A stretch of 64,000 bases of DNA from Paenibacillus timonensis (lineage in GTDB: Bacteria > Bacillota > Bacilli > Paenibacillales > Paenibacillaceae). The notes beneath the pieces were generated by a model, which saw nothing but the letters and a program-made list of their open reading frames with translations, had not been told where the DNA came from and ran no database searches. The stretch is from contig NZ_WNZY01000005.1 of the NCBI RefSeq assembly GCF_009725205.1, positions 214,753 through 278,752 on the forward strand, read 5' to 3'. Positions 8,365-16,927 of the stretch are shown here, in pieces. Every line of letters starts with the position of its first letter. Position 1 is the stretch's first letter. The position numbers and the translations under genes were made by a program.

Positions 8365-9675
8365 ATGAATAACACCAAAACGCGGAAAAGGCTGCAAATC
8401 ACATTCCAAAGCGACATTTCGTTTCCCGAGGAGGAGTCGACAGAGGGAGCCAAGGAGAAAGCGGAAGCCTCGGAGCAGAGCGGGTCCAAAGGGCGGATAT
8501 GGGAGTTCATGGCCATCGCTACCATCCCGATTGTGCTTGTGTTCGGTAACTCGATGCTGGTGCCCGTCCTTCCGGAAATGCAACGGCAGTTGCAAATCAG
8601 TAAATTTCAAAGCAGCTTGATCATTTCGATTTTCTCTTTGGCGGCGGGCTTGTTCATCCCGGTAATTGGTTATCTATCCGACCGGTTTGGACGTAAGAAA
8701 ATCATCATTCCCGCATTGATCGTTTACGGAGGTGCCGGGGTTTTGGCGGGATTCGGGGCGATATGGAACTCATATACCGTCATTATCACGGCGCGGGCCA
8801 TTCAGGGCATGGCGGCTGCAGGTACAGCACCCATTGCCATGGCGTTAGTAGGCGATTTGTATAAAGGCGGAACGGAAAGTAAAGCTTTGGGATTGATTGA
8901 AGCATCTAACGGCGTTGGCAAAGTGCTTAGCCCGATAATCGGTTCATTACTAGTGCTGATCGTTTGGTATGCTTCTTTTTTCGCGTTCCCCGTATTCTGT
9001 GCCCTCTCGCTGTTTGCCGTGATGTTTCTGATCAAGGAACCTCAGTTGGGCGAGAAACAGCCATTGAAGTCCTACATCCATAAAATCGGTCAAATTTTCC
9101 GTAAAAAAGGGAGCTGGTTGATCACTTCCTTTTTCGCAGGTTCTTTAGGGCTGTTCATTTTGTTTGGCGTTTTGTTTTACTTATCCAATACCTTGGAAGA
9201 GGCTCCTTACCATATCGACGGAGTCCTAAAAGGCGCGGTTTTAGCCATCCCCCTGCTCGGCATGGTCATCACTTCCTATACGACGGGCAGCCTGATCAAG
9301 AAGAAAGGCCTGTTAATTCGCTGGCTGATGAACATCGGGCTGATTATGATGACGCTTGCGCTGGCGGCGACGATATTCTTCTTCAAGAACATTTATGTAT
9401 TTATCGGCTTACTCACAGTCAGCAGTATCGGAACCGGCCTTCTCCTGCCGTGCTTAAATACGATGATTACCGGCGCGGTGCAAAAGAGCGAACGCGGCAT
9501 GATCACGTCGCTGTACAATAGCCTGCGGTTTTTAGGCGTTGCCTTTGGTCCGCCCCTGTTCGGATGGATGATGGACATTTCCGACCGTGTCGTGTTTATC
9601 ACCGTGTCTTGCTTATCCCTGGTCACCTTGGGGCTGGTGTTTTTCCTGATCAAACCTCCTTGTCAAATCAGCTGA
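8365..9675 (+). CDS. MFS exporter of the YitG/YmfD/TetA(L) type
   Basis: 436-residue major facilitator with a 45-residue charged cytoplasmic N-terminus and 12 predicted membrane helices. Motif A (GYLSDRFGRKK) is near residue 97, and a helix-5 region with GVGKVLSPIIGS fits drug:H+ antiporters. It lies between comB-like and comA genes. From gene naming I recall that B. subtilis also has an MFS gene, yitG, near yitC-yitD. I therefore suggest export or partitioning of sulfolactate, but a general efflux role is equally compatible with the sequence alone. Confidence 0.85.
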   Translation: MNNTKTRKRLQITFQSDISFPEEESTEGAKEKAEASEQSGSKGRIWEFMAIATIPIVLVFGNSMLVPVLPEMQRQLQISKFQSSLIISIFSLAAGLFIPVIGYLSDRFGRKKIIIPALIVYGGAGVLAGFGAIWNSYTVIITARAIQGMAAAGTAPIAMALVGDLYKGGTESKALGLIEASNGVGKVLSPIIGSLLVLIVWYASFFAFPVFCALSLFAVMFLIKEPQLGEKQPLKSYIHKIGQIFRKKGSWLITSFFAGSLGLFILFGVLFYLSNTLEEAPYHIDGVLKGAVLAIPLLGMVITSYTTGSLIKKKGLLIRWLMNIGLIMMTLALAATIFFFKNIYVFIGLLTVSSIGTGLLLPCLNTMITGAVQKSERGMITSLYNSLRFLGVAFGPPLFGWMMDISDRVVFITVSCLSLVTLGLVFFLIKPPCQIS

Positions 9676-9786
9676 TCTTTCACCAATATTTGTTAATTCC
9701 ATGGGCACCTGCTGCGATGAATTCGCATATGATGCCTATGTCATCGGTGAAACGATAAGTTAACAAGGAAACGAGGAGATTCCAGT

Positions 9787-10650
9787 ATGAAGAGTACCTT
9801 ACGTGCCGTCTGGCCTGCCGAGTTATTTGATCCGAGCGGACTACGTCAGACCATCGAGCCGGAAGGAAGTTTGCCCGAATTGCAGGTTACCGGTCCCGGC
9901 CTGACGATGGTGATCGATAAAGGACTCGGGCGGACCGCCTTCACAGATTTCATTGAACTGGCTGCGGGTTACGTAAATTGCATCAAATTCGGCTTTGGTA
10001 CAGCCCCGCTCTACAGCACGGAGTTATTGATGTACAAAATTAACCTTGCCAAGCAGCATGGGATTATGGTGATGCCTGGCGGGACGCTGTTAGAGACGGC
10101 GGTTCAGCAGGAAGTTGTCTCGGGCTTCTTCAATACCATTTGCCAGCTTGGCTTTAATGGCATCGAAGTGTCTGACGGCACGATTGAGCTCCCTCGTAAA
10201 CGCCGTACCGAGCTGATTCAGGAAGGGAAAAACCGGGGGCTTCGAGTCGTCACCGAATTTGGCAAGAAACTAACCGGTTCTCTTATCGATGCCACTCATT
10301 TGGCAGAGACCCAGGAAGCCGATCTCAAAGCCGGAGCCGAGCTGATGACTGTGGAAGCACGCGAATCGGGAATGGGCGTCGGCATTTTTGATGATCATGG
10401 CGAATGTCGCCAGGATATTTTGGACAATATCCTCAAATTCGTACCCGATTCAACCAGACTGATGTGGGAAGCCCCGCTAAAACATCAGCAAGTGCTGCTG
10501 CTTCACAAATTCGGCGCGGGCGTACATCTAGGCAACATCCAGCCGCCGGATATCCTGTCGCTCGAAACGATGCGGCGGGGACTCCGTCAGGACACGTTCG
10601 AATTCGGCCTCCGGCAGAAGCCGGCTGAAGAGTGCATCTATGTGATTTAG
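9787..10650 (+). CDS. Phosphosulfolactate synthase (ComA/YitD-like)
   Basis: 287-residue TIM-barrel enzyme that adds sulfite to phosphoenolpyruvate to form (R)-2-phospho-3-sulfolactate. Family motifs are MVIDKGLG, YVNCIKFGFGTAPLY, GIMVMPGGTLLETA, FNGIEVSDGTIELP, VVTEFGKK and the MTVEARESG segment. AGGAGATTCC precedes the ATG. It follows the MFS gene after a 111-bp gap without a terminator, so co-transcription is likely. A strong terminator ends the unit. Bacilli do not make coenzyme M, so the product is most likely spore sulfolactate. Confidence 0.92.
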   Translation: MKSTLRAVWPAELFDPSGLRQTIEPEGSLPELQVTGPGLTMVIDKGLGRTAFTDFIELAAGYVNCIKFGFGTAPLYSTELLMYKINLAKQHGIMVMPGGTLLETAVQQEVVSGFFNTICQLGFNGIEVSDGTIELPRKRRTELIQEGKNRGLRVVTEFGKKLTGSLIDATHLAETQEADLKAGAELMTVEARESGMGVGIFDDHGECRQDILDNILKFVPDSTRLMWEAPLKHQQVLLLHKFGAGVHLGNIQPPDILSLETMRRGLRQDTFEFGLRQKPAEECIYVI

Positions 10651-10653
10651 CAA

Positions 10654-10694
10654 AAAATAATCGGCCAGGTAGAGCCCACCTGGCCGATTATTTT
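10654..10694 (+). terminator. Strong terminator after comA
   Basis: Seventeen-bp perfect stem AAAATAATCGGCCAGGT/ACCTGGCCGATTATTTT with a 7-base loop and T-rich end. Confidence 0.93.
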
Positions 10695-10738
10695 CTTTGT
10701 TGGCTTAGTTGCCCCATCCCTTTCCATTTCTCAAGGGG

Positions 10739-11152
10739 TTAGAACAACAACCGTTCCTCTTCCTGACTATGAACTTCATTAATCTCAAGTAAGGCATACA
10801 GCTTATGGAGAAGAGTCTTACTGAATCCATTTGATTCACGCAGCTGATGGATGTTTTTTACCACAATTCTCATCAACTCATGATCCCGTTTCAATTGCAG
10901 TACCGTTTCTTGGAGCGTTGGATTCTTCTCGACGACTTCTTGGTAGAAACCGTCCTCTTCCGCATCCGCATGGCTTAGAATCCGTGACTCCCAGTAATCC
11001 AGCAATTCTACCATCGCCTGATCTGCCATCTCCATGTTCCCATTTGTATACAGACTTTCGACTTCCTCCGTTTTCGACCGAGCTCCAGCCAAACCTCCGG
11101 CGTGAATGGCTTGATGAGCGTGCCGTTGCCGTAATGATGGACCAACCGGCAT
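10739..11152 (-). CDS. Hemerythrin-like (HHE) protein downstream of narK
   Basis: 137-residue helical protein with di-iron ligand pairs: SHADAEED (H-x3-E), RDHELM and VHSQEEE (H-x3-E), plus His residues near the N-terminus (HAHQAIH). Hemerythrins bind O2 or handle NO and iron. It lies 38 bp downstream of narK on the same strand and is likely in the same transcript. A second hemerythrin gene closes the nar operon, so both transcripts of the nitrate region end with one. A role in O2 or nitrosative-stress handling during nitrate respiration is inferred. GGGGGAGGG precedes the ATG. Confidence 0.82.
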   Translation of the reverse strand: MPVGPSLRQRHAHQAIHAGGLAGARSKTEEVESLYTNGNMEMADQAMVELLDYWESRILSHADAEEDGFYQEVVEKNPTLQETVLQLKRDHELMRIVVKNIHQLRESNGFSKTLLHKLYALLEINEVHSQEEERLLF

Positions 11153-11190
11153 AATTTTCCCTCCCCCTAATGTTAAATCTAAACCATTTC

Positions 11191-12693
11191 TTATTTCTCC
11201 GCTTTTCCTTCCGGAAGCTCAGAGAACGTCCCGACATAACGGATATCTTCCCCCGATTTGTCCTTCACGGCGCTGATATTTAACCATTGCAGATAAGTTT
11301 CGCCGTTTTTACGCTTGTTCCAGATTTCGCCCTGCCACATACCGGTTTCTTTGATGCTCTTCCACATCTGCGCATAGTAATCAGGGGATTGACGGTCTGC
11401 CCGCAGAATACTTGGCTTCTGCCCCACCGCCTCCTCTTCTTCAAACCCTGTCACCGAGGTGAACGCCGGGTTGACCGCCACAATGGTGCCTTTGGGATCC
11501 GTCACCAGAATGCCCTGTGCCGTATTATTGAATACTTCCGAGGACAAGCTCAGCTTGTCGGAATAGATCATCCAGAGCACGAGAATCAAGCTGGCTAAAG
11601 CTACCTGGGACAGTAGCATGAACCCGATGGAATACTGACCCGTTACCGAGTGGATATAGGACAACAACAGCGGCGGGAAAAACCCACCTAGTCCGCCCAT
11701 CATCGAGACAATCCCGTTCACGATCCCGGCCTGCTTGTTGAAATACTGTGGAACCAGCTTGAAGATGACCCCATTCCCCGCCCCGGCAACCATCGCGATC
11801 ACCAAACAGCCAACCGTGTACAACGTAAATGTCGGAGAAAAGGCCAGCACGATGGCCGCCAGCGTAAAGCCTGCAAATACGATGATCAATAACATCAAGG
11901 CATTAAACCGATCCGCCAACCAGCCACCGATCGGACGCATAAAGGTTGCAAGAGCAATAAATCCGGCCGTACGCATGCCCGCATCCACTTTGGTCAGTTC
12001 AAAATTCGTCACCAAAAAGTTCGGCAGATAAACGGTGAACGCCACAAACGACCCAAACGTGATAAAGTACAGCAGCGAGAACAACCAGAGCTTTTCATTC
12101 TTGTACACGCCCTTGATTTGTTCCATCATAGCGGTCTTCACCTTCGGCTCTTTACGGTCACCAAAGAAGAGATTCAACGCCGCAAAGACCAGCAGAAGGA
12201 TCAAATACAGCTTGACGGTGGCCGACCAGCCGATTTGCGTTGCTATGACCGGGGCGGAGAACGAAGTGACCGCGGTCCCCAGGTTTCCGAGACCATACAC
12301 GCCATTGACCAAACCGTGTCGCTCTTTCGGGTAATACTTTGGCAGTGAAGTAACGCCTACGGAGAACACAGCCCCGCCAATCCCGAGAAACAACCCGCCG
12401 ATGATCAAATCAACGTACGTTTTGGCTTCACTAATGTAATACACGGGAAACAGCAGCAAGATGAAGCTGATCAAGAAGACGATTCGCGCCCCAAAGATGT
12501 TAGCATAATACCCTATCGGGATACGCAAAACAGAACCCAATACGACGGGAATTGCCGTAATGATCGCAACCTTGTCGGCGGGAACCTGGATATCGTCACC
12601 CATGAAAGAAAGGAGCGACGAAATGATCACCCATACCATAAAACCGACAATCAGATTTAACGTTTGCAGTGGCAATTGAACTTTTCTAATCAA
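11191..12693 (-). CDS. narK: NarK-type nitrate/nitrite transporter with a C-terminal PAS domain
   Basis: 500-residue protein. Residues about 1-375 form a 12-helix NarK/NasA-type MFS transporter with the nitrate-signature segments (FLGIGGAVFSVGVTSLPKYYPKERHG and a second G-rich segment AMVAGAGNGVIFKLVPQYF, NGIVSMMGGLGGFFPP). Residues about 384-495 are a PAS domain: EVFNNTAQGILVTD, VNPAFTSVTGF, ETYLQWLNISAVKD and GEDIRYVGTFS. Typical NarK proteins stop before this point. The start is TTG with AAAGGTGAT 5-6 bases upstream. It has its own regulatory region with paired AGGG-N4-CCCT-type sites and follows a terminator. The PAS domain could gate transport by redox or ligand sensing (inference). Confidence 0.92.
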   Translation of the reverse strand: MIRKVQLPLQTLNLIVGFMVWVIISSLLSFMGDDIQVPADKVAIITAIPVVLGSVLRIPIGYYANIFGARIVFLISFILLLFPVYYISEAKTYVDLIIGGLFLGIGGAVFSVGVTSLPKYYPKERHGLVNGVYGLGNLGTAVTSFSAPVIATQIGWSATVKLYLILLLVFAALNLFFGDRKEPKVKTAMMEQIKGVYKNEKLWLFSLLYFITFGSFVAFTVYLPNFLVTNFELTKVDAGMRTAGFIALATFMRPIGGWLADRFNALMLLIIVFAGFTLAAIVLAFSPTFTLYTVGCLVIAMVAGAGNGVIFKLVPQYFNKQAGIVNGIVSMMGGLGGFFPPLLLSYIHSVTGQYSIGFMLLSQVALASLILVLWMIYSDKLSLSSEVFNNTAQGILVTDPKGTIVAVNPAFTSVTGFEEEEAVGQKPSILRADRQSPDYYAQMWKSIKETGMWQGEIWNKRKNGETYLQWLNISAVKDKSGEDIRYVGTFSELPEGKAEK

Positions 12694-12778
12694 ATTAGAT
12701 CACCTTTTTCAAATGACTTCGGAATGACCATCGATTTCCCCACCCGTATTTTAGCCGATTCCCTAATTGGGCCTGAAT

Positions 12779-12811
12779 AGGGTTTTCCCCCATTTATTTC
12801 GGGAAACTCCC
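12779..12811 (-). promoter_or_regulatory. Paired AGGG-N4-CCCC elements upstream of narK
   Basis: Two dyads, AGGG-TTTT-CCCC (12779-12790) and CGGG-AAAC-TCCC (12800-12811), with centres 21 bp apart, two helical turns. The same arrangement occurs upstream of narG. They are candidate sites for NreC, which is encoded nearby and which I recall binds GC-rich palindromes at staphylococcal nar promoters. Confidence 0.6.
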
Positions 12812-12831
12812 TACCGGTCCAATTTGGACAC

Positions 12832-12868
12832 AAAAAAGCCCATAAGCACCGGTTGATGTTTATGGGCT
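12832..12868 (-). terminator. Terminator of the narGHJI-nreABC-hemerythrin operon
   Basis: Stem AGCCCATAA/TTATGGGCT with a 14-base loop and, on the minus strand, a run of T after the stem. It separates the hemerythrin gene from narK. Confidence 0.88.
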
Positions 12869-12885
12869 GCTCATTGAATGGGAAT

Positions 12886-13404
12886 CTATTCAACAATCAG
12901 GGTGTAAAGCTCCTTATTCAACTGCTCTCGTTCTGCCGGCTTCATGACCTGTCTGGTCATCGGGAACAACACCGTCTCTTCTTTGACGAAATGCACGGTC
13001 AAAATTTCAAATGCTTCCCCCGCGTCCCGAGACAGAGCCTTCATTTCCTCCAACGAAAACTCACCGTTAGCATAATGAAGGAAATGGTCGATATATGCGA
13101 AAATCTCCTCATGTTCCTGTTCGATCGAAACAATCGGACCTTGATCATATCCTATATGTTTCCCCAATCGCGGAAAAAAATAAGTCTCTTCTTTTTGAAA
13201 ATGCTTGCGCAAAGGTGATTTGAATTCGCGAATCAATTCACACAAACGCGTGAACTGTAGTTTGGCCTGGTCCGAGGAATAGCGATCGTTCTGAAAATCC
13301 AGTACGATCGTATGCCATTCGTTCATTAAACTAGCCAAATACCGGTGTTCATTCTCTAAAATACGCATGGCGGGCAATTCGCTTTGCAGTGTTCTTTGTT
13401 CCAT
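12886..13404 (-). CDS. Hemerythrin-domain protein at the end of the nar-nre operon
   Basis: 172-residue four-helix HHE protein. Probable iron ligands are H20 and H31 (ENEHRYLASLMNEWH), RKHFQKEET (H-x3-E), QEHEEIF and VHFVKEET (H-x3-E). It starts 14 bp after nreC and shares the transcript. Related proteins (ScdA/YtfE/RIC-type domains) repair Fe-S clusters damaged by NO or oxidants. NarGHI and the NreB Fe-S sensor would both profit from such protection. The exact activity is not shown by the sequence. Confidence 0.85.
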   Translation of the reverse strand: MEQRTLQSELPAMRILENEHRYLASLMNEWHTIVLDFQNDRYSSDQAKLQFTRLCELIREFKSPLRKHFQKEETYFFPRLGKHIGYDQGPIVSIEQEHEEIFAYIDHFLHYANGEFSLEEMKALSRDAGEAFEILTVHFVKEETVLFPMTRQVMKPAEREQLNKELYTLIVE

Positions 13405-13418
13405 ATTACCAGCCTCCG

Positions 13419-14066
13419 TTAAAAATCCAGCAGCTTTTTCTTAATGGCATATTCCACCAGCTCGGGTCTTGATTTCAAATTTAGCTTTTCCATGATTTTG
13501 GCTTTATGGGCCTCAACGGTTTTCACAGAGATGTGCAACATTTCGGCGATCTCCTTGTTTCCATACCCTTTGGCAACCAGGGGTAAGATCTCGATTTCAC
13601 GGGTGGACAACAGTTGATACGGGTTACTCTCATCTGCCTGCTGATCGTGGTTTACAAATTCACGGACAAGGGAAGACGCGAGCTTCGGATGGATATAAAC
13701 GCCACCTTGATGCACCATACGAATGGCCGAGACAAGCTGTTCGTCCGGGGAATTCTTCAGGACATATCCGCGTGCGCCTTTCTTAAGCACATGAAATAAA
13801 TACTCCTCGTCATCGTGCATCGTCAAGATAATGATATGGGTCTCGGGAAAATCCTCGTGGATTTTGGCCGTTGCAATCAAGCCGCTTTCTCCCGGAGGCA
13901 TGCTGAGATCCATCAGCAAAATGTCTGGGCGGTGTTTAGCCACCATTTTGTAGGCCTCAATCCCGTCGGCGGCCGTCGCCACCACTTCCATATCCTCTTG
14001 AAAATTGATGATCATCGTAAAACCGCTCCGGACGACAGCGTGATCATCCGCGATTACCACCTTCAC
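13419..14066 (-). CDS. nreC: Nitrate/oxygen response regulator NreC
   Basis: 215-residue NarL/FixJ-family regulator. The phospho-acceptor is Asp53 in [10 protein letters not shown], the same position as in staphylococcal NreC, and the conserved Lys is in [10 protein letters not shown]. The LuxR-type helix-turn-helix is at about 150-205 ([33 protein letters not shown]). By recalled comparison the protein is closely similar to Staphylococcus carnosus NreC over its length. Phosphorylated NreC activates nitrate respiration genes under low oxygen with nitrate. Its gene follows nreB after 56 bp. Confidence 0.95.
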   Translation of the reverse strand: MKVVIADDHAVVRSGFTMIINFQEDMEVVATAADGIEAYKMVAKHRPDILLMDLSMPPGESGLIATAKIHEDFPETHIIILTMHDDEEYLFHVLKKGARGYVLKNSPDEQLVSAIRMVHQGGVYIHPKLASSLVREFVNHDQQADESNPYQLLSTREIEILPLVAKGYGNKEIAEMLHISVKTVEAHKAKIMEKLNLKSRPELVEYAIKKKLLDF

Positions 14067-14122
14067 AGAACCTTCCCCCTTGCCCTCGAAAGTTAACCCT
14101 ACCTACTGGGCGCTATGGCCGC

Positions 14123-15184
14123 CTACAGAGAGAACGCTCCGAACGGAACTCGCAAATGGACCGTTGTGCCTTCCCCCCGTTTAGAGGTAATGGAAATTTC
14201 GCCGCCTACGAGCTCGGCTCGCTCTTTCATCCCATAGATACCAAGTCCGGTTCCCTTTGGATCGTTCGTATTCACGTCGAATCCGTTTCCCTGATCGGAA
14301 ACCATGAGCTCCAGCAAATGCGCCGAAGCAAACAGACGCACGTTAATCTCGTCAATATCGGCATATTTCAAGGCATTAAGTACCGATTCCTGGCATACCC
14401 GGTAAACGACCGTTTCCACTTCACTGTTAAAACGCTGACCGCCGAGCTCCGCAACAAATCGTACCAGCACGCCATAATTTTTCTCAATCCATTTAAAATG
14501 AGAACGGAAGGCCGCGTCTAGGCCGAGATCATCCAGCGAAGCCGGCCGCAGCTCCACTGACAGGTTGCGGATTTGCTCCAGCAACCGGGTGAGCGAGGCT
14601 TCGGTTTGCTGGATTTTTTGCAGAGCCTCTTCTTGTACGTTCAAATATTTGAGCACCCGCAGGTCCACCAGCGAGCTAATCAACTCTTGCGCTACGCTGT
14701 CGTGCAGTTCGCGGGAAATCCGCTTACGTTCGTCTTCCTGGGCCTTAATGACGCTCTTCATCATCGTGTTCTGATTGAGCAACTGCTGCGTCATAAGTTG
14801 ATTCGTCAAATCGCGCAAGGTAAGCACCCGGATGCCCGCCGCCGTATCTACGGTTTGAAAGCTGGCGGAGAACGGCACCACACCTTTGGTTTTCGTCTCC
14901 AGATAGAGCTGGAAGGAGCTGAAGTCCTTCTCCGTGTTGGACAGATAGCAATTTAAGCAAGACATCGGTTCTTCTTCACTGGTGTAGCCCCGGCAGGAGA
15001 AGCAAAACGAATTGCTGTCCGGTCCGGCTGGTTCCTCCAGCACTCGGCGATCCAGAAGACGTTCGGCCCGAGAATTCATCGCCATGACCCGATGTCCGGC
15101 ATCAAAGAAAATAATAGCATCGGAGCTGTGTTCAAATTGTTTCTGAAGCAGCTCGATCGGTATATTCAAGGATGAAGGATTCAT
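14123..15184 (-). CDS. nreB: Oxygen-sensing histidine kinase NreB
   Basis: 353-residue cytoplasmic kinase. An N-terminal PAS-like domain carries four cysteines, C61, C64, C76 and C79. The 2-11-2 spacing equals that of the oxygen-labile [4Fe-4S] cluster ligands of S. carnosus NreB (C59, C62, C74, C77). The HisKA_3 phospho-acceptor is His161 in ISRELHDSVAQ. The HATPase domain shows NALKYA, DQGNGFD and GTGLGIYGMKER. Kinase activity is high without oxygen and is blocked by NreA lacking nitrate. The start overlaps the nreA stop (ATGA). Confidence 0.96.
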   Translation of the reverse strand: MNPSSLNIPIELLQKQFEHSSDAIIFFDAGHRVMAMNSRAERLLDRRVLEEPAGPDSNSFCFSCRGYTSEEEPMSCLNCYLSNTEKDFSSFQLYLETKTKGVVPFSASFQTVDTAAGIRVLTLRDLTNQLMTQQLLNQNTMMKSVIKAQEDERKRISRELHDSVAQELISSLVDLRVLKYLNVQEEALQKIQQTEASLTRLLEQIRNLSVELRPASLDDLGLDAAFRSHFKWIEKNYGVLVRFVAELGGQRFNSEVETVVYRVCQESVLNALKYADIDEINVRLFASAHLLELMVSDQGNGFDVNTNDPKGTGLGIYGMKERAELVGGEISITSKRGEGTTVHLRVPFGAFSL

Positions 15185-15639
15185 GGGTTCAGCTCCTTGA
15201 TTTCAAAATCGCCAAACCTGCCTTGAAGCCATTCATACAACCGGCGTAACTCTTCGTGCGACATTCGATTCTCTTCCCGATAACCAGTCAAGAGCACACC
15301 CTCGACCCGATCCGTCAAATACAAGGGGATCGCCGCCAAGCTGGTTAACCGTTCCGAAATTAATATCGGATAATTGTACATCTCTTGGGGTTCGAGCCCG
15401 TCGGTGACATTTGCAACCAGCATGGGACTGCCGGTTTTGAATACGATGCCGGCAATCCCTTTACCCGACTGGAGAACGATGCGTTTATATCGATTGTTCA
15501 AGTTGCCCGAGGCATACTTCCAGGTAAGGACGAAATCGTTAACAGCCGACTCGGCAAACGCCAGCGACACGAAGTCATACCCCATCTGTTCTCTTAATTG
15601 ATCAATAAGTACCTGGTAGCAACTGGAGGTTGGATTCAT
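15181..15639 (-). CDS. nreA: GAF-domain nitrate sensor NreA
   Basis: 152-residue single-GAF protein. In S. carnosus NreA binds nitrate in the GAF pocket and, when empty, inhibits NreB autophosphorylation. Visible family segments are MGYDFVSLAFAE, SGKGIAGIVFKTG and LAAIPLYLTDRVEGVLLTGYR. It starts 27 bp after narI and overlaps nreB by 4 bp, placing the sensor system at the 3' part of the narGHJI transcript. A positive feedback loop follows from this arrangement. Confidence 0.92.
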   Translation of the reverse strand: MNPTSSCYQVLIDQLREQMGYDFVSLAFAESAVNDFVLTWKYASGNLNNRYKRIVLQSGKGIAGIVFKTGSPMLVANVTDGLEPQEMYNYPILISERLTSLAAIPLYLTDRVEGVLLTGYREENRMSHEELRRLYEWLQGRFGDFEIKELNP

Positions 15640-15666
15640 GTATTCGTCTCCCTAAACTTAAAATCC

Positions 15667-16365
15667 TTAACGTCCCGCAGTATGCGAGCGATTCTTCCTA
15701 TAAAGGATATAGCTTCTCCGGGCATAATTCAAGGGCACGCTCCAGACATGGACGAGACGAGTAAACGGCCACAAGGCAAAGATCAGAAACCCCGCCAAAA
15801 TGTGGATTTGAAACGAAATCGGCACCTCTGCCATATAAGAGGCCTCCGGCCGGAAGATAAGCAGGTTGCGGAACCAAATAGAGATCGTCTCCCGATAATC
15901 AAAATCCGGCTGCACATTATTCGTGACCAGCGTGGAGAACATCCCCATAAATACGATGAACAACAACAGTCCGTTCACGATCATATCCGAGGCAGAACTG
16001 AGGTGGCGTACGTTCTTTATGGTCAAACGGCGCATGGTCAGGATCAGCATCCCGGCAAACGTGATTACGCCGAACAGCCCTCCTCCATACATGGCGCCAA
16101 GGTGATACATATGCTCGTTGACGCCTAGAGCGGCCATCCACTCCTTAGGAATGCCTAATCCGGCGACATGTCCCATGATGACCGGAATGATCCCGATGTG
16201 AAACAACATACTGCCTAACATGAGTCGTTTCTTCTCCATAAATTCACTGGATTTCGCCGTCCAATTAAACTGGTCGTAACGGTAGCGGAATAGATGTCCT
16301 ACCACGAACGTTGCCACGCATAAATACGGGAAGATGACCCATAGAAATTGCTCAAACAGACTCAT
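15667..16365 (-). CDS. narI: Respiratory nitrate reductase gamma subunit (cytochrome b)
   Basis: 232-residue, five-helix membrane subunit that takes electrons from menaquinol and passes them through two b hemes to NarH. Histidines expected as heme ligands are present in VVGHLFRYRYDQFNW, FHIGIIPVIMGHVAG and IHILAGFLIFALWPFTRLVHVWS. It overlaps narJ by 14 bp. Length and helix layout are typical of Gram-positive NarI. Confidence 0.97.
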   Translation of the reverse strand: MSLFEQFLWVIFPYLCVATFVVGHLFRYRYDQFNWTAKSSEFMEKKRLMLGSMLFHIGIIPVIMGHVAGLGIPKEWMAALGVNEHMYHLGAMYGGGLFGVITFAGMLILTMRRLTIKNVRHLSSASDMIVNGLLLFIVFMGMFSTLVTNNVQPDFDYRETISIWFRNLLIFRPEASYMAEVPISFQIHILAGFLIFALWPFTRLVHVWSVPLNYARRSYILYRKNRSHTAGR

Positions 16366-16927
16366 GAACCTTCACCTCCTGTGACAAGCACAACTTAAAC
16401 GTTTCCCGGAGGGCCTTGACGAGCTCATAATAAGGGTTTCCCTTTTGCTCCAGCGATTTCATCAACTGGTACGTGCCATCCTCCAGAATCGTTAACACCG
16501 TAAACATCCCTGTCTCGCTATGCGGATGTCCCTGCCAATTCGCTGCAGACAAGAATTCCAACATCAGCGGCAGGAAATCCGGCAATTCCCGGTCGATCAT
16601 TTCCATGCCGAACATTTCGTAAACCGCTTTAAGTGACGTAAGCAATTGACCGCGATCTTTGGAATCCTCGTATTTAAAAAAAGTCATATACAGCGTAGAC
16701 GACTTTTCAAAATCAAACGTGTCCACGTAAAGCTCCTCGATCTCTTCCATGCTGAGCGCAAGCATCTGCTCCCGATATTTCGTTACCGGCTCCATCACCG
16801 TCGATGGCAGAACCTCATCCCCGCTTTCGCGGATCGATGCGAACATCTCTTTATCAGGGTAGACGAGCTGCCCGGCAAAGAAGCCGAACAACTCGCGGTT
16901 TTCATCCAGTTTCGCCAGATCAATCAC
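16352..16927 (-). CDS. narJ: Nitrate reductase assembly chaperone
   Basis: 191-residue all-helical TorD-like chaperone that holds apo-NarGH while the Mo cofactor is inserted. The frame is open further upstream, but the GTG at 16927 has GGGGGGATC 7 bases before it and gives the expected N-terminus (IDLAKLDENRELFGFFAGQLVYPD). It overlaps narH by 8 bp. A family segment is LPDFLPLMLEFLS. Confidence 0.92.
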   Translation of the reverse strand: MIDLAKLDENRELFGFFAGQLVYPDKEMFASIRESGDEVLPSTVMEPVTKYREQMLALSMEEIEELYVDTFDFEKSSTLYMTFFKYEDSKDRGQLLTSLKAVYEMFGMEMIDRELPDFLPLMLEFLSAANWQGHPHSETGMFTVLTILEDGTYQLMKSLEQKGNPYYELVKALRETFKLCLSQEVKVHESV

